A stretch of 64,000 nucleotides of DNA from Nocardioides sp. CER19 (GTDB taxonomy: Bacteria; Actinomycetota; Actinomycetes; Propionibacteriales; Nocardioidaceae): positions 62,001-126,000 of the forward strand of contig NZ_JARVWS010000003.1 of assembly GCF_029846275.1 (NCBI RefSeq), in the 5' to 3' direction. Numbering within the stretch: the stretch's first letter is position 1; each line of letters begins with the position of its first letter. The position numbers were made by a program, and so were the translations under genes. The notes beneath the pieces are model-generated. The model worked only from the letters and a program-made list of their open reading frames with translations, did no database searches and was not told the origin of the DNA. Below, piece after piece: positions 18,673 to 25,637 of this stretch.

Positions 18673-19104
18673 GTGGCAACGGAACGAGCGCTCGAGTTCT
18701 CGGCGGATCCCGGACGGTTGGACGGCGAGTGGGTGCACGCGACCCTGTCCGCCCATGCCTACTGGGCCCTCGGGCGCTCGCGGGAGGTGCAGGACGCCGC
18801 CAACGCCGCCTCTCGGTGCTACGGCGTCTACGAGGCCGACGCCCAGGTGGCGTTCGCCCGAGTGGTGACGGACGGAGCGACGTTCGGCTGGCTGTGCGAT
18901 GTCATCGTCGACCCGGGCGCCCGCGGTCGTGGCGCGGGCAAGCTGCTGATGTCCGGCGTGATGGCCGACGTCGCGTCGTTGCCGATCAAGCGTCTGCTGC
19001 TGAAGACGGCCGACGCGCACGGTCTCTACGAGCAGCACGGCTGGAGTCCGTTGGCGTCGCCGTCGAGCTGGATGGAGTGGAGCGGCCCTCCGTCCGCTGA
19101 TTGA
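18673..19104 (+). CDS. GNAT-family N-acetyltransferase next to dif
   Basis: 143 residues, GTG start. GNAT motif A (CDVIVDPGARGRGAGKLLM) and the YEQHGWSPL segment are clear. Substrate unknown. Its stop codon (19102-19104) lies inside the XerD-side arm of the dif-like site at 19099-19126, so any recombination at dif could alter the last one or two codons. It is the last gene on the left side of the inferred terminus. Confidence 0.87.
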   Translation: MATERALEFSADPGRLDGEWVHATLSAHAYWALGRSREVQDAANAASRCYGVYEADAQVAFARVVTDGATFGWLCDVIVDPGARGRGAGKLLMSGVMADVASLPIKRLLLKTADAHGLYEQHGWSPLASPSSWMEWSGPPSAD

Positions 19105-19126
19105 CATAATGTCGCTTATCGGCGAA
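19099..19126 (+). other. dif: dif-like chromosome dimer resolution site
   Basis: 28-bp site with the 11-6-11 layout of Xer recombination sites. Arms on the plus strand are GATTGACATAA (XerD side) and TTATCGGCGAA (XerC side) around TGTCGC. Read on the minus strand it agrees at about 24 of 28 positions with the actinobacterial dif consensus as I remember it (CCGATAA, N6, TTATGTCAA core). Supporting context: genes change prevailing direction around it, and a block that is terminus-proximal in mycobacteria follows. XerC/XerD and FtsK would act here to resolve chromosome dimers. Confidence 0.85.
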
Positions 19127-19201
19127 CACCCGAGCAGACGTCAATCAACTCGACTGAGATCCCACGAGCCCTCTACCTTTGCCGCGGACCCGCCCTAGGC
19201 G

Positions 19202-19252
19202 ATGGGCTGCCGCCCGGCTCGTCGTCCGCAGTTGGAGAGGGAGGCAGCCCAT
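19202..19252. repeat. Inverted repeat downstream of rep
   Basis: Perfect 10-bp arms ATGGGCTGCC (19202-19211) and GGCAGCCCAT (19243-19252) separated by 31 bases. It lies 49 bases beyond the Rep stop codon, in the 175-bp non-coding part of unit 1. It could be a replication origin hairpin of the element or a terminator for rep or for the GNAT gene; the sequence does not decide. Confidence 0.55.
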
Positions 19253-19300
19253 TCAAGCCGGGCCGGGAGGGCCTTTCAGGCGGCTCACGCCGAGATGCGG

Positions 19301-19885
19301 TCAGGACCAGACTCGAGCCCGCCACGGTGATGGCTCGTCGGACGCCTCTGAGTACGCCGCCAGGGACTCGACCTCAGCACGGCGCACGCCGTCTGGGAAG
19401 AACCCGCGCGAGAAGTGACCGACCCGGCCGCCGTTGAGCCTGAGTGCGTCGTCTGCGTCGTCCCGGTAGCCCTTGACCGCGTGGGAGGCGAAGCCCTTGC
19501 CGACATAGGACGTGAACCCCGCACCGTCCTTGATCGGCAGGTACTCGAACCGCCGTGCAAACCCCGCTGACACGAGCCGCGACCGAAGCCACTCGTAGTC
19601 GATCCAGCGGCCGTCCTTGACGACGATATGTGCGTGGGTCATTCCGGACTTGGAGCCCTGCTCGACGAACGTTCCGAACGCGCCCAGGTCGACGTGATCG
19701 CGCTTGGCGGCCTGGCGCAGCACGCGGAGTCGGTCTTGAACCTCTGGCCACGGGTTGTCGCAGCGGTGAAGGTCGGTAGTGGTGACTGTGAGCTCGTGGG
19801 TCGGTTCGACGTGACGGACCGCCAGGGAGCGCCGCCAGGCGTTGACGCCGATGCAGTCTGGGCAGCCGTTTCGCTGGCACCGCAT
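19301..19885 (-). CDS. HUH-type rolling-circle replication initiator (intact copy)
   Basis: 194 residues from ATG 19885. N-terminal CxxxxCxxC cluster (Cys3, Cys8, Cys11), motif I-like HELTVTTTD (30-38), HUH metal site THAHIVVK (His84, His86), and a single catalytic-type Tyr in YVGK (Tyr127, Lys130). This is the layout of Rep proteins of ssDNA phages and small plasmids, closest in form to microvirus VP4-like initiators. It would nick the element's origin. The frame stays open upstream to 20053 without ATG, GTG or TTG and encodes protein-like sequence (RVGEPVLVHNETGEIRPMRC), so the true N-terminus may lie upstream at a non-standard start or the original start was lost. A diverged second copy lies 1088 bases away. 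Confidence 0.75.
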   Translation of the reverse strand: MRCQRNGCPDCIGVNAWRRSLAVRHVEPTHELTVTTTDLHRCDNPWPEVQDRLRVLRQAAKRDHVDLGAFGTFVEQGSKSGMTHAHIVVKDGRWIDYEWLRSRLVSAGFARRFEYLPIKDGAGFTSYVGKGFASHAVKGYRDDADDALRLNGGRVGHFSRGFFPDGVRRAEVESLAAYSEASDEPSPWRARVWS

Positions 19886-20036
19886 CGGCCGAATCTCGCC
19901 GGTCTCGTTGTGGACCAGGACGGGCTCGCCGACCCGCAGCGGACGCGACAGGCAGGGAAGTCGAACCAGGTACCGAGGGGAGTCTGACTCCCCCGGTTGG
20001 TCTGTGAGCGTTTGGTCTGTAGAGACAAGGAAAGGT

Positions 20037-20064
20037 GCGGCTTCGCCGCCCCCTTATCGGCGAT
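20037..20064. repeat. XerC-arm copy with adjacent hairpin
   Basis: TTATCGGCGAT at 20054-20064 matches the XerC arm of the dif site at 10 of 11 positions and continues as TATCGGCGATC, which recurs at 20976. The central region and XerD arm are absent; in their place is a hairpin (GCGGC, TTC, GCCGC at 20037-20049). The TTA of this arm also supplies the stop codon that closes the upstream frame of the intact rep. Read as the hybrid junction between units 1 and 2. Confidence 0.6.
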
Positions 20065-20122
20065 CCAGCCGGGACGCACCGGATCTACGCTGCGGTGTGT
20101 GCCCCACGCCCTGAAGGTAGAG

Positions 20123-20380
20123 ATGCGCCTCCACATGGCAGACCCGTTTCCAGCGTCAGTGGAGAAAGGCCTGGAGTACGGCCAGGTCGACGCCGTCATG
20201 ATCGATGCTGACATTTACGGCTGGGCAACCAGGGCTGGGTCGTTGTCGACAGCCGACCTGTCGCGCTTGGGTCAGGCCGCAGACGAATTGCAGCGATCGC
20301 TGAGCGCGTTCCCGCCAGCCGCACAGCCGTACTACGAGCGCCTGCTCAGGATCGCCCGGCTGACGCTGGCGGCGGGCTGA
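20123..20380 (+). CDS. Hypothetical protein in unit 2
   Basis: 85 residues from ATG 20123, an open frame that continues upstream to 19997 across the unit boundary. Mostly helical by appearance (VDAVMIDADIYGWATRAG, LSRLGQAADELQRSLSAF), with no motif I recognise. It runs opposite to rep, tail to tail with it, and could be element cargo or a host fragment carried in. Existence as a gene is uncertain. Confidence 0.42.
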   Translation: MRLHMADPFPASVEKGLEYGQVDAVMIDADIYGWATRAGSLSTADLSRLGQAADELQRSLSAFPPAAQPYYERLLRIARLTLAAG

Positions 20381-20388
20381 CGAACCCG

Positions 20389-20974
20389 TCAGGACCAGAC
20401 TCGAGCAATCCAGGGTGACGGCTCGTCGGACGCCTCTGAGTAGGCCGCCAGGGATGCGACCTCGGCGCGTCGTACGCCGTCTGGGAAGAAGCCGCGGGAG
20501 AAGTGTCCGACGCGGCCTGCGTTGAGCCGGAGTGCGTCGTCGGCGTCGGTGCGGTAGCCCTTGACGGCGTAGGCAGCGAAGCCCTTGCCGACGTAGGACG
20601 CGAACTCCGCATCGGACTTGATGACCGAGTAGGTGAACCGCTGGCCGAAGCCTGCTGAGGCGAGTCGACGACGTAGCCAGTCGAAGTCGAGCCGGTGGCC
20701 TTGACGACGATGTGGGCGTGGGTCATGCCGTTCTTGGAGCCTTGCTCGACGTAGGTCCCGAAGGCGCCTAGGTCGACGCGGTCGCGCTTGGCGGCCTGGC
20801 GCAGCACCCGGAGCCGATCTTGGACCTCGGCCACGGGTTGTCGCAGCGGTGCAGGTCGGTCGTGGTGACTGTGAGCTCGTGGGTTGGTTCGACGTGACGG
20901 ACCGCCATGGACCGTCGCCAGGCGTTGACGCCGATGGAGTCCGGGCAGCCGTTTCGCTGGCACCGCATCGGGCG
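20389..20974 (-). pseudogene. HUH rep relative, frameshifted and 5'-truncated
   Basis: Same protein as the intact rep, but in three frames: MRCQRNGCPDSIG to CDNPWP, then EVQDRLRVLRQ to THAHIVVK, then DFDWLRRR to the stop at 20389. Comparison with copy 1 shows a 1-base deletion near 20828 and a 4-base deletion near 20700. The third zinc-type Cys is Ser. The similarity to copy 1 ends at about 20972, exactly at the XerC-arm copy 20975-20985, where a TAG closes the frame, so the 5' part of the gene is missing. HUH and YVGK motifs survive, indicating fairly recent decay. Confidence 0.83.
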
Positions 20975-20985
20975 CTATCGGCGAT
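20975..20985. repeat. Distal XerC-arm copy
   Basis: CTATCGGCGAT matches 9 of 11 bases of the XerC arm of the dif site. The 11 bases from 20976 (TATCGGCGATC) are identical to 20055-20065. No XerD arm is present. Marks the right end of unit 2; the chromosome resumes with the MOSC gene 50 bases later. Confidence 0.55.
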
Positions 20986-21034
20986 CTCGTGAGGCCCCGT
21001 CACCGCCCCGGATCGTCGGTCCTACGATGCCGCC

Positions 21035-21637
21035 ATGGTTGACGGAACGGTGACGGCGGTCTCCCGCGACGAGATCCATCGGTTCAGCAAGACACCGCAG
21101 GATGCGATCACCCTGGTCGCCGGCATGGGCGTCGCTGGGGACGCACACGCCGGCACGCTCGTCCAGCACCGTTCTCGCGTGCGCCGCAACCCGAACCAGC
21201 CCAACCTGCGCCAGGTCCACCTGATCCACCAGGAGCTGCTGGACGAGGCTCGCGCCGCCGGGCACGACGTCGGACCCGGCGGGCTCGGCGAGAACATCCT
21301 GACCGGCGGACTCGACCTCCTCGCGCTGCCGACCGGGACGCTGCTCCGGATCGGCGACGCCGTGCTGCGCCTCACCGGCCTCCGGAACCCCTGCCGCCAG
21401 ATCAACGACTTCTCGGCGGGGCTGCTCAAGGTCGTCGTCGCCCGGGCCGACGGACGCGCGTCCTCGTCGGACGTCGCGCTCGGCCCGACCGGAGGCGCCG
21501 AGTCGGTCGACGGGGTCGGCATCGTCCGCAAGGCGGGGGTCATGGCCGTCGTGGAGTTCGGCGGCGAGGTCCGCCCCGGGATGCCGATCGCTGTCGAGCT
21601 CCCCGCCGGTCCCCACGAGGCACTGGTTCCGGTCTAG
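21035..21637 (+). CDS. MOSC-domain protein
   Basis: 200 residues. MOSC domains are the C-terminal part of Moco sulfurases and of YiiM-like proteins. Seen: GDAHAGTLVQHRSRVRR, GLGENILTGGLDLLALPTGTLLRIGDAVLRLTGLRNPC, where the conserved Cys is the presumed sulfur carrier. A free-standing MOSC protein may bind or modify the molybdenum cofactor or aid N-hydroxylated compound reduction; the substrate is not known. First gene on the right of the dif-linked elements. Confidence 0.9.
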   Translation: MVDGTVTAVSRDEIHRFSKTPQDAITLVAGMGVAGDAHAGTLVQHRSRVRRNPNQPNLRQVHLIHQELLDEARAAGHDVGPGGLGENILTGGLDLLALPTGTLLRIGDAVLRLTGLRNPCRQINDFSAGLLKVVVARADGRASSSDVALGPTGGAESVDGVGIVRKAGVMAVVEFGGEVRPGMPIAVELPAGPHEALVPV

Positions 21638-21679
21638 CGGCACACCCGTGGCGGTTGCGCCGGGCGGCACACTGGCACG

Positions 21680-22132
21680 GTGCTCCACCGTCATCCGTTC
21701 CTGAGCCTGCTGACCGGCGCCTACCTGGTGTTCGTCGGCTGGCTCACGCTGACGCCGCAGGACCAGCACACCGGCCAGGCGCAGCTCGCCGAGCGCGTCC
21801 TCGACGCGCTCCACCGGCGCGGGTACGCCGAGTCGATCGACTACAGCCGCTTCGAGTTCCTCGCCAACATCGCGCTGTTCGTCCCCGTGGGGATCTTCCT
21901 GCTGCTCCTGTTCGGAGCCGGTGGCTGGTGGCTCGCACTGATCGCGTCGTTCGCGCTGACGGTGGGCATCGAGTCCCTCCAGCACGAGATCCCCGGCCGG
22001 GTCCCGGACGGTCGCGACCTGATGGCGAACGGCATCGGCGCCGCGATCGGGGTCGCCGTCGCGCTGGTGCTCACCCTCCCGGCGACGCTCAGACGTCACC
22101 GGCGTCGTCGCAGCGTCCAACTGGCGCGCTGA
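21680..22132 (+). CDS. VanZ-family membrane protein
   Basis: 150 residues, GTG start. About four membrane helices (LLTGAYLVFVGWLTL; ANIALFVPVGIFLLLLF; WWLALIASFALTVGIESLQ; GIGAAIGVAVALVLTL) with the VanZ signature FLANIALFVPVG and ESLQ...PGRVPDGRDLMANGIGA. VanZ relatives give low-level teicoplanin resistance in enterococci; in actinobacteria the role is unknown. Confidence 0.88.
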   Translation: MLHRHPFLSLLTGAYLVFVGWLTLTPQDQHTGQAQLAERVLDALHRRGYAESIDYSRFEFLANIALFVPVGIFLLLLFGAGGWWLALIASFALTVGIESLQHEIPGRVPDGRDLMANGIGAAIGVAVALVLTLPATLRRHRRRRSVQLAR

Positions 22133-22150
22133 GCCGCCACGGCGCACGGG

Positions 22151-22621
22151 TCAGCGGCGACGGTTCTCGAGGTAGGCCGCGAGATGGTCGAGCGACGACG
22201 CCATCCCGGTCGCGTGGTCCTCGGGCGAGATGCCCTCGGGGACGTCCACCGCGACGACGTCGACGCGAGTGCCGCCGCCGACCTCGGCGACGTGCCAGGT
22301 CATCGTCATGACCCCCGCGTAGGCCGGGTCGTCGGACACGAAGCGCACGGCGTACGCCACACGGGCCCCGGGAACGATCTCCACGAACCGGGCGTCGACG
22401 ACGTCCGCGTCGGCGGTCGACTTCCCGTGCGCGCCCGCCGGGTCGTCGTAGGTCAGGACCATCCGGTAGGCACCGCCGGGCCGCAGGTCGAGCTCGTCGA
22501 CGCGGGCGGTCATGCCGGTCGGCGGCAGCCACGCCTCCAGGGCCGCAGGATCGACCAGGGCGGCGTACGCCTCCTCGGCAGGTGCGGCGATCACGCGGGA
22601 GGCGCTGTCCGTCCGAGGCAT
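22151..22621 (-). CDS. SRPBCC-family protein (AHSA1-like)
   Basis: 156 residues, START-like fold: SRVIAAPAEEAYAALVDPAALEAWLPPTGMTARVDELDLRPGG and the C-terminal helix ATGMASSLDHLAAYLENR. Binds an unknown hydrophobic ligand or acts as an activator-like domain. Divergent from the DUF427 gene with 90 bases between. A second such protein lies at 18092 in an ArsR operon, but this one has no regulator beside it. Confidence 0.88.
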   Translation of the reverse strand: MPRTDSASRVIAAPAEEAYAALVDPAALEAWLPPTGMTARVDELDLRPGGAYRMVLTYDDPAGAHGKSTADADVVDARFVEIVPGARVAYAVRFVSDDPAYAGVMTMTWHVAEVGGGTRVDVVAVDVPEGISPEDHATGMASSLDHLAAYLENRRR

Positions 22622-22711
22622 GGAGCGACGCTATCGGGTGGACATGATCCGGTCCCCCGCGTGATGTCCACGCCGGGGAATCGTCCGGCCCTGCGACGTG
22701 TTCCGCCTCAC

Positions 22712-23092
22712 ATGAGCCAGAAGCCGGTCCTCGCCCCCAGCCCTGATCACCCCATCACCGTGCGTCGCGACGGCGCGCGCGTCACCGCCGTCGTCGGCGA
22801 CCGCACCATCGCCGACTCCTCGGCGACGCTCACGCTCCAGGAGGCGGACTACCCCGCCGTGCAGTACTTCCCCCGTGCCGACGTGAACATGTCCCTGCTC
22901 GAGCGGACCGAGCACTCCACCTACTGCCGCTACAAGGGCGACGCGAGCTACTTCAGCATCCGCACCGACGACGGCCTCCTCGACAACGCCGTCTGGACCT
23001 ACGAGACGCCGCACCCCGCCATGGCCGAGATCAAGGAGTACGTCGCCTTCTATCCCGACCGCGTGCGGGTCGGCGAGACGTCAGCTGACTGA
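22712..23092 (+). CDS. DUF427 domain protein
   Basis: 126 residues, ATG 22712. The compact beta fold of DUF427 is recognisable: YFPRADVNMSLLERTEHSTYCRYKGDASYFSI and AVWTYETPHPAMAEIKEYVAFYPDRV. Function unknown in the family. Its last 12 bases overlap the 3' end of the convergent aminotransferase gene. Confidence 0.9.
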   Translation: MSQKPVLAPSPDHPITVRRDGARVTAVVGDRTIADSSATLTLQEADYPAVQYFPRADVNMSLLERTEHSTYCRYKGDASYFSIRTDDGLLDNAVWTYETPHPAMAEIKEYVAFYPDRVRVGETSAD

Positions 23093-24247
23093 GGCGGCCG
23101 CGCGAGCCAGCCGCGCGACGGCCTCGACGATCGTCTCGGGCGCGCAGCCGACGTTCATCCGCGCGTGGCCCGCGCCCTCGGCGCCGAACATGAGGCCGCT
23201 CGACAGGGCGACCCGTGCGTCGTCGAGCGCGCGCTGCGCCGGGTCGTCGCCCCAGCCCAGGCCCGACATGTCGAGCCAGGCCAGATAGCTGGCCTGGGGA
23301 CGACGGAGCCGGACCGTCGGCAGGTCGCGCTCGAGCAGCTCCTCCAGCAGGTCGAGGTTCTGCTCGACGGTGGCGAGGGTGCCCGCCAGCCAGTCACGGG
23401 CCTCCGAGAACCCGGCCTCGGTCGCCATCGCCCCGAGCAGTCCGGTGCGGACCGAGACCTCCGCGGGAAGCGCGTCCACGATCGCCGCCATCGGCTCGGA
23501 CCCGGCGACGAAGAACGCGCACTTGAGGCCGGCGAGGTTGAAGGCCTTGCTCGCCGAGTGCGCCGCGATGCCGTGCTCGCGCGCGTCCTCGGAGACCGTG
23601 AGGTAGGGCGTGAACTCGTGCCCGGCGTGCGTGAGAGGCGCGTGGATCTCGTCGCTGAGCACGAAGCCGTCGTGGCGGGCCACGATCCGTGACAGCTCGG
23701 TCAGCGTCTCGCGCGAGTGCACCAGCCCGAGCGGGTTGTGCGGGTTGCAGAGCAGGACGCCGCGGGCACCGTCGGCGAGCGCCCGGTCGATCCCGTCGAG
23801 GTCCAGCGCGTAGGACGCGCCGTCATCCGCCAGCGGCACCTCGACCACGACGCCGTCGGCCTCCGGGATCAGGTCGAAGAACGGCGGATACGTCGGCGGC
23901 GTGATGATCACGCCGTCGCCGGGTGCGGCGAGTCGGCGCAGGGTCTCGACGATCACCACGCTCACGTCGGTGGTGGTGCGCATCCGGTCCACGTCGGGCA
24001 CCCAGCCCCAGCGCTCCCCCGCGAAGTCGGCGAAGGACTCGCGGACCGCGGGCAGCTGCGGGTTGACATAACCGGTGTCCCCTCGCTCGATCGCCTCGAG
24101 CAGCACAGCCTTGATCGCAGGTGCCAGCGGGAAGTCCATCTCCGCCACGAACATCGGGAGCACGTCCGGCGGGTGCGTCGTCCACTTCTCGCTGGTCCGC
24201 CGACGGAGGACGTCGAGCGGCTCGGCGGAGGTCACGGCGGTGCTCAT
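23081..24247 (-). CDS. PatB/MalY-type PLP-dependent C-S lyase
   Basis: 388 residues, fold-type I PLP enzyme of the MalY/PatB group: FVAEMDFPLAPAI, GYVNPQLPAVRESFADF, LCNPHNPLG, LSDEIHAPL and the Schiff-base Lys in SASKAFNLAGLK. Usually a cystathionine beta-lyase releasing homocysteine, pyruvate and ammonia, in the methionine pathway; a general aminotransferase is the alternative. Its product would feed MetH, whose gene lies at the right end of the window, though the two are 38 kb apart. The 3' end overlaps the DUF427 gene by 12 bases. Confidence 0.88.
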   Translation of the reverse strand: MSTAVTSAEPLDVLRRRTSEKWTTHPPDVLPMFVAEMDFPLAPAIKAVLLEAIERGDTGYVNPQLPAVRESFADFAGERWGWVPDVDRMRTTTDVSVVIVETLRRLAAPGDGVIITPPTYPPFFDLIPEADGVVVEVPLADDGASYALDLDGIDRALADGARGVLLCNPHNPLGLVHSRETLTELSRIVARHDGFVLSDEIHAPLTHAGHEFTPYLTVSEDAREHGIAAHSASKAFNLAGLKCAFFVAGSEPMAAIVDALPAEVSVRTGLLGAMATEAGFSEARDWLAGTLATVEQNLDLLEELLERDLPTVRLRRPQASYLAWLDMSGLGWGDDPAQRALDDARVALSSGLMFGAEGAGHARMNVGCAPETIVEAVARLARAAASVS

Positions 24248-24429
24248 GCCTCCGACCGTAGCGGCTGCTCAGGCACGGTCCGGCGCGGCCCCGCCGAGCA
24301 GGTCGGACAGCGACACGTCGATGACCGCGTCGCCGCGGGCACGGTCGGCGTGGCCGCCCCGAAGGATCGGCGCCCGGGACGCCGCCATAACCCGTCGGCC
24401 CGTCGCCCGGAAGGACCTAGAGTGCCAGC

Positions 24430-25179
24430 ATGAGCAGCCCTCAATCCCGACGGGCCGTCGTGACCGGCGGCGGCACCGGACTCGGCCGGGCCATCGCCCG
24501 GCGTCTGGCCCACGACGGACTGGCTGTGCTCGTCGTCGGCCGTCGTGAAGCCGTCCTTCAGGACGCCGCGTCGGCCGTCAATCGGGACCTCGGAGCGGAG
24601 CGGGTCTCGGTGCTGGCCGCCGACTGCACCGTCCCGGCCGACGTACGCCGCCTGGCGGACGCGTGCGCCGACGGGGTCGACGTCCTGGTGCTCAACGCGG
24701 GTGGCAACGCGCCGTCGACCGGCGACGACCTCGAGGCGGTGGCGCGGGACTGGACCGCCGAGTTCGAGCTCAACGTGCTGTCCGCGGTGCTCCCGACCGA
24801 GGCCCTGCGTCCCCTGCTGCGCCGGCCGGGCGCGCGTGTGGTCGCGATGAGCTCGGTCGCCGCGCTGCGCGGCAGCGGTTCCTACGGCGCGGCCAAGGGA
24901 GCGATCAACACCTGGGTGACCGGCCTGGCGGCGGAGCTGGCCGGCGACGGCATCGCGGTGAACGCGGTCGCCCCTGGGTTCGTTCCGGACACCGAGTTCT
25001 GGGACACGAGGCGCACCCCCGAGCTCGTCGCGCAGCGCACCGCCCGTATCCCGATGGGGCGCCCTGGTACGCCCGACGAGGTCGCGTCGGCCGTTGCCTA
25101 CCTCGCCTCCCCCGACGCCGGCTTCATCACCGGCCAGGTCGTCGGCATCCACGGCGGCACGGTGCTCGCCCGGCTCTGA
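24430..25179 (+). CDS. Short-chain dehydrogenase/reductase
   Basis: 249 residues, classical SDR: TGGGTGLGRA cofactor loop, LNAGGN, MSSVAA and SYGAAKGAIN (Tyr-x-x-x-Lys), then APGFVPDTEF. FabG-like in length. ATG 24430. Stands alone and converges with whiB7. The 182 bases before it, up to the aminotransferase start, show no gene or obvious signal. Substrate unknown. Confidence 0.9.
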   Translation: MSSPQSRRAVVTGGGTGLGRAIARRLAHDGLAVLVVGRREAVLQDAASAVNRDLGAERVSVLAADCTVPADVRRLADACADGVDVLVLNAGGNAPSTGDDLEAVARDWTAEFELNVLSAVLPTEALRPLLRRPGARVVAMSSVAALRGSGSYGAAKGAINTWVTGLAAELAGDGIAVNAVAPGFVPDTEFWDTRRTPELVAQRTARIPMGRPGTPDEVASAVAYLASPDAGFITGQVVGIHGGTVLARL

Positions 25180-25192
25180 CGGCGCGTCACCC

Positions 25193-25483
25193 TCAGCTCG
25201 CGAGCCGGGTCGCGTCCTTGCGCGGACGGCCGCGGGGGCGCTTGAAGGTGACGATCGCGCCGTTCTCGAAGAGCTCGCCGCCCCAGACGCCCCAGGGCTC
25301 GCGGCGCTCGATCGCGTCGGCCAGGCACGACTCCTGCAGCGGGCATCCGCGGCACAGGGACTTGGCGCGCTCGACCGCGGTCGGGTGGGACGTGAACCAG
25401 AGGTCGCCCTCCATGCCAGCGCAGGGCGCCTCGTCGGCCGCGACGAGGGAGCTCGGCAGGAGGGAGTCGAAGGCGCTGTGCAT
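25193..25483 (-). CDS. whiB7: WhiB7-type transcriptional regulator
   Basis: 96 residues from ATG 25483. Fe-S ligands Cys21, Cys44, Cys47 and Cys53 (APCAG, CRGCPLQESC), the WhiB turn GVWGGE (65-70), and a C-terminal AT-hook RGRPRK (84-89). The AT-hook with the KRPRGRPRKD tail is diagnostic of WhiB7 (WblC in Streptomyces), which binds the primary sigma factor and turns on intrinsic antibiotic-resistance genes when translation is inhibited. An upstream in-frame ATG at 25519 adds 12 residues and has AGGGA at better spacing, so the start is not settled. A leader ORF lies upstream. Confidence 0.9.
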   Translation of the reverse strand: MHSAFDSLLPSSLVAADEAPCAGMEGDLWFTSHPTAVERAKSLCRGCPLQESCLADAIERREPWGVWGGELFENGAIVTFKRPRGRPRKDATRLAS

Positions 25484-25517
25484 ACCCTCAGCGTGGCCGT
25501 CTGAGGTACCTGGCCAC
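25484..25517 (-). promoter_or_regulatory. Alternative hairpins ahead of whiB7
   Basis: Two interleaved stems that cannot form together: CCTCAG 25486-25491 with CTGAGG 25501-25506, and GTGGCC 25493-25498 with GGCCAC 25512-25517. The first, in the transcript, buries the GAGG next to ATG 25483. A switch between them by ribosome position on the leader ORF is a plausible control mechanism, but if translation starts at 25519 these stems lie within the coding part. Confidence 0.4.
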
Positions 25518-25535
25518 ATCGGGAGAGTTCCCTAG

Positions 25536-25637
25536 TCACACCCGGAGATCGCGCTGATCCGAACGGGTGGTTCTCGGAGGCCCTCGCGCGTCGACGCTCA
25601 GTCCCGGCGCAGCCTTGCCGTATCGGTATCCGAACAC
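25536..25637 (-). CDS. whiB7 leader peptide ORF
   Basis: 33 codons from GTG 25637 to TGA 25536, too short for usual gene calls. The ribosome site is nearly perfect (GAGGAGGTGA ending about six bases before the GTG), stronger than that of whiB7 itself, and sits in a small CACCT/AGGTG hairpin. Peptide starts MFGYRYGKAAPGL and is rich in Arg. Known whiB7 genes in mycobacteria and streptomycetes are preceded by a short upstream ORF whose stalled translation relieves attenuation; position, strand and length fit that role. The stop lies 16 bases before ATG 25519. Confidence 0.62.
   Translation of the reverse strand: MFGYRYGKAAPGLSVDARGPPRTTRSDQRDLRV

Larger units (their letters stand above)
19127..20064 (-). 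mobile_element. dif-anchored rolling-circle element, unit 1
   Basis: About 0.94 kb between the complete dif site and a second XerC-arm copy (20054-20064, 10 of 11 identical). It contains one HUH Rep gene on the minus strand, a 10-bp inverted repeat (19202-19252) beyond the Rep 3' end and a GC hairpin beside the distal XerC arm. No integrase, coat or zot-like gene is present. Known parallels are inoviruses and microviruses that integrate at dif using host XerCD. This unit is smaller than any complete ssDNA phage, so it is a remnant or a satellite. Unit boundaries are inferred from the XerC-arm copies. Confidence 0.62.
20065..20985 (-). mobile_element. dif-anchored rolling-circle element, unit 2 (decayed)
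   Basis: About 0.92 kb between two XerC-arm copies (20054-20064 and 20975-20985). It carries a frameshifted and 5'-truncated rep relative and, beyond its 3' end on the opposite strand, a small open frame (20123-20380). The rep sequences of units 1 and 2 are similar over about 590 bp but clearly diverged (roughly 80-85% by eye), so this is not a recent duplication; more likely two related elements entered the same site at different times. Confidence 0.58.

Noticed and set aside
20346..20963. Separate gene on the minus strand over the second rep
   Set aside because: Its only family-like part is the middle fragment of the frameshifted rep; the rest is out of frame.
20054..20985. Two further complete dif sites
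   Set aside because: Only the XerC arm is present at 20054 and 20975; centre and XerD arm do not match.
19099..20985. Complete inovirus or microvirus prophage
   Set aside because: Each unit is under 1 kb and has no coat, assembly or integrase gene.
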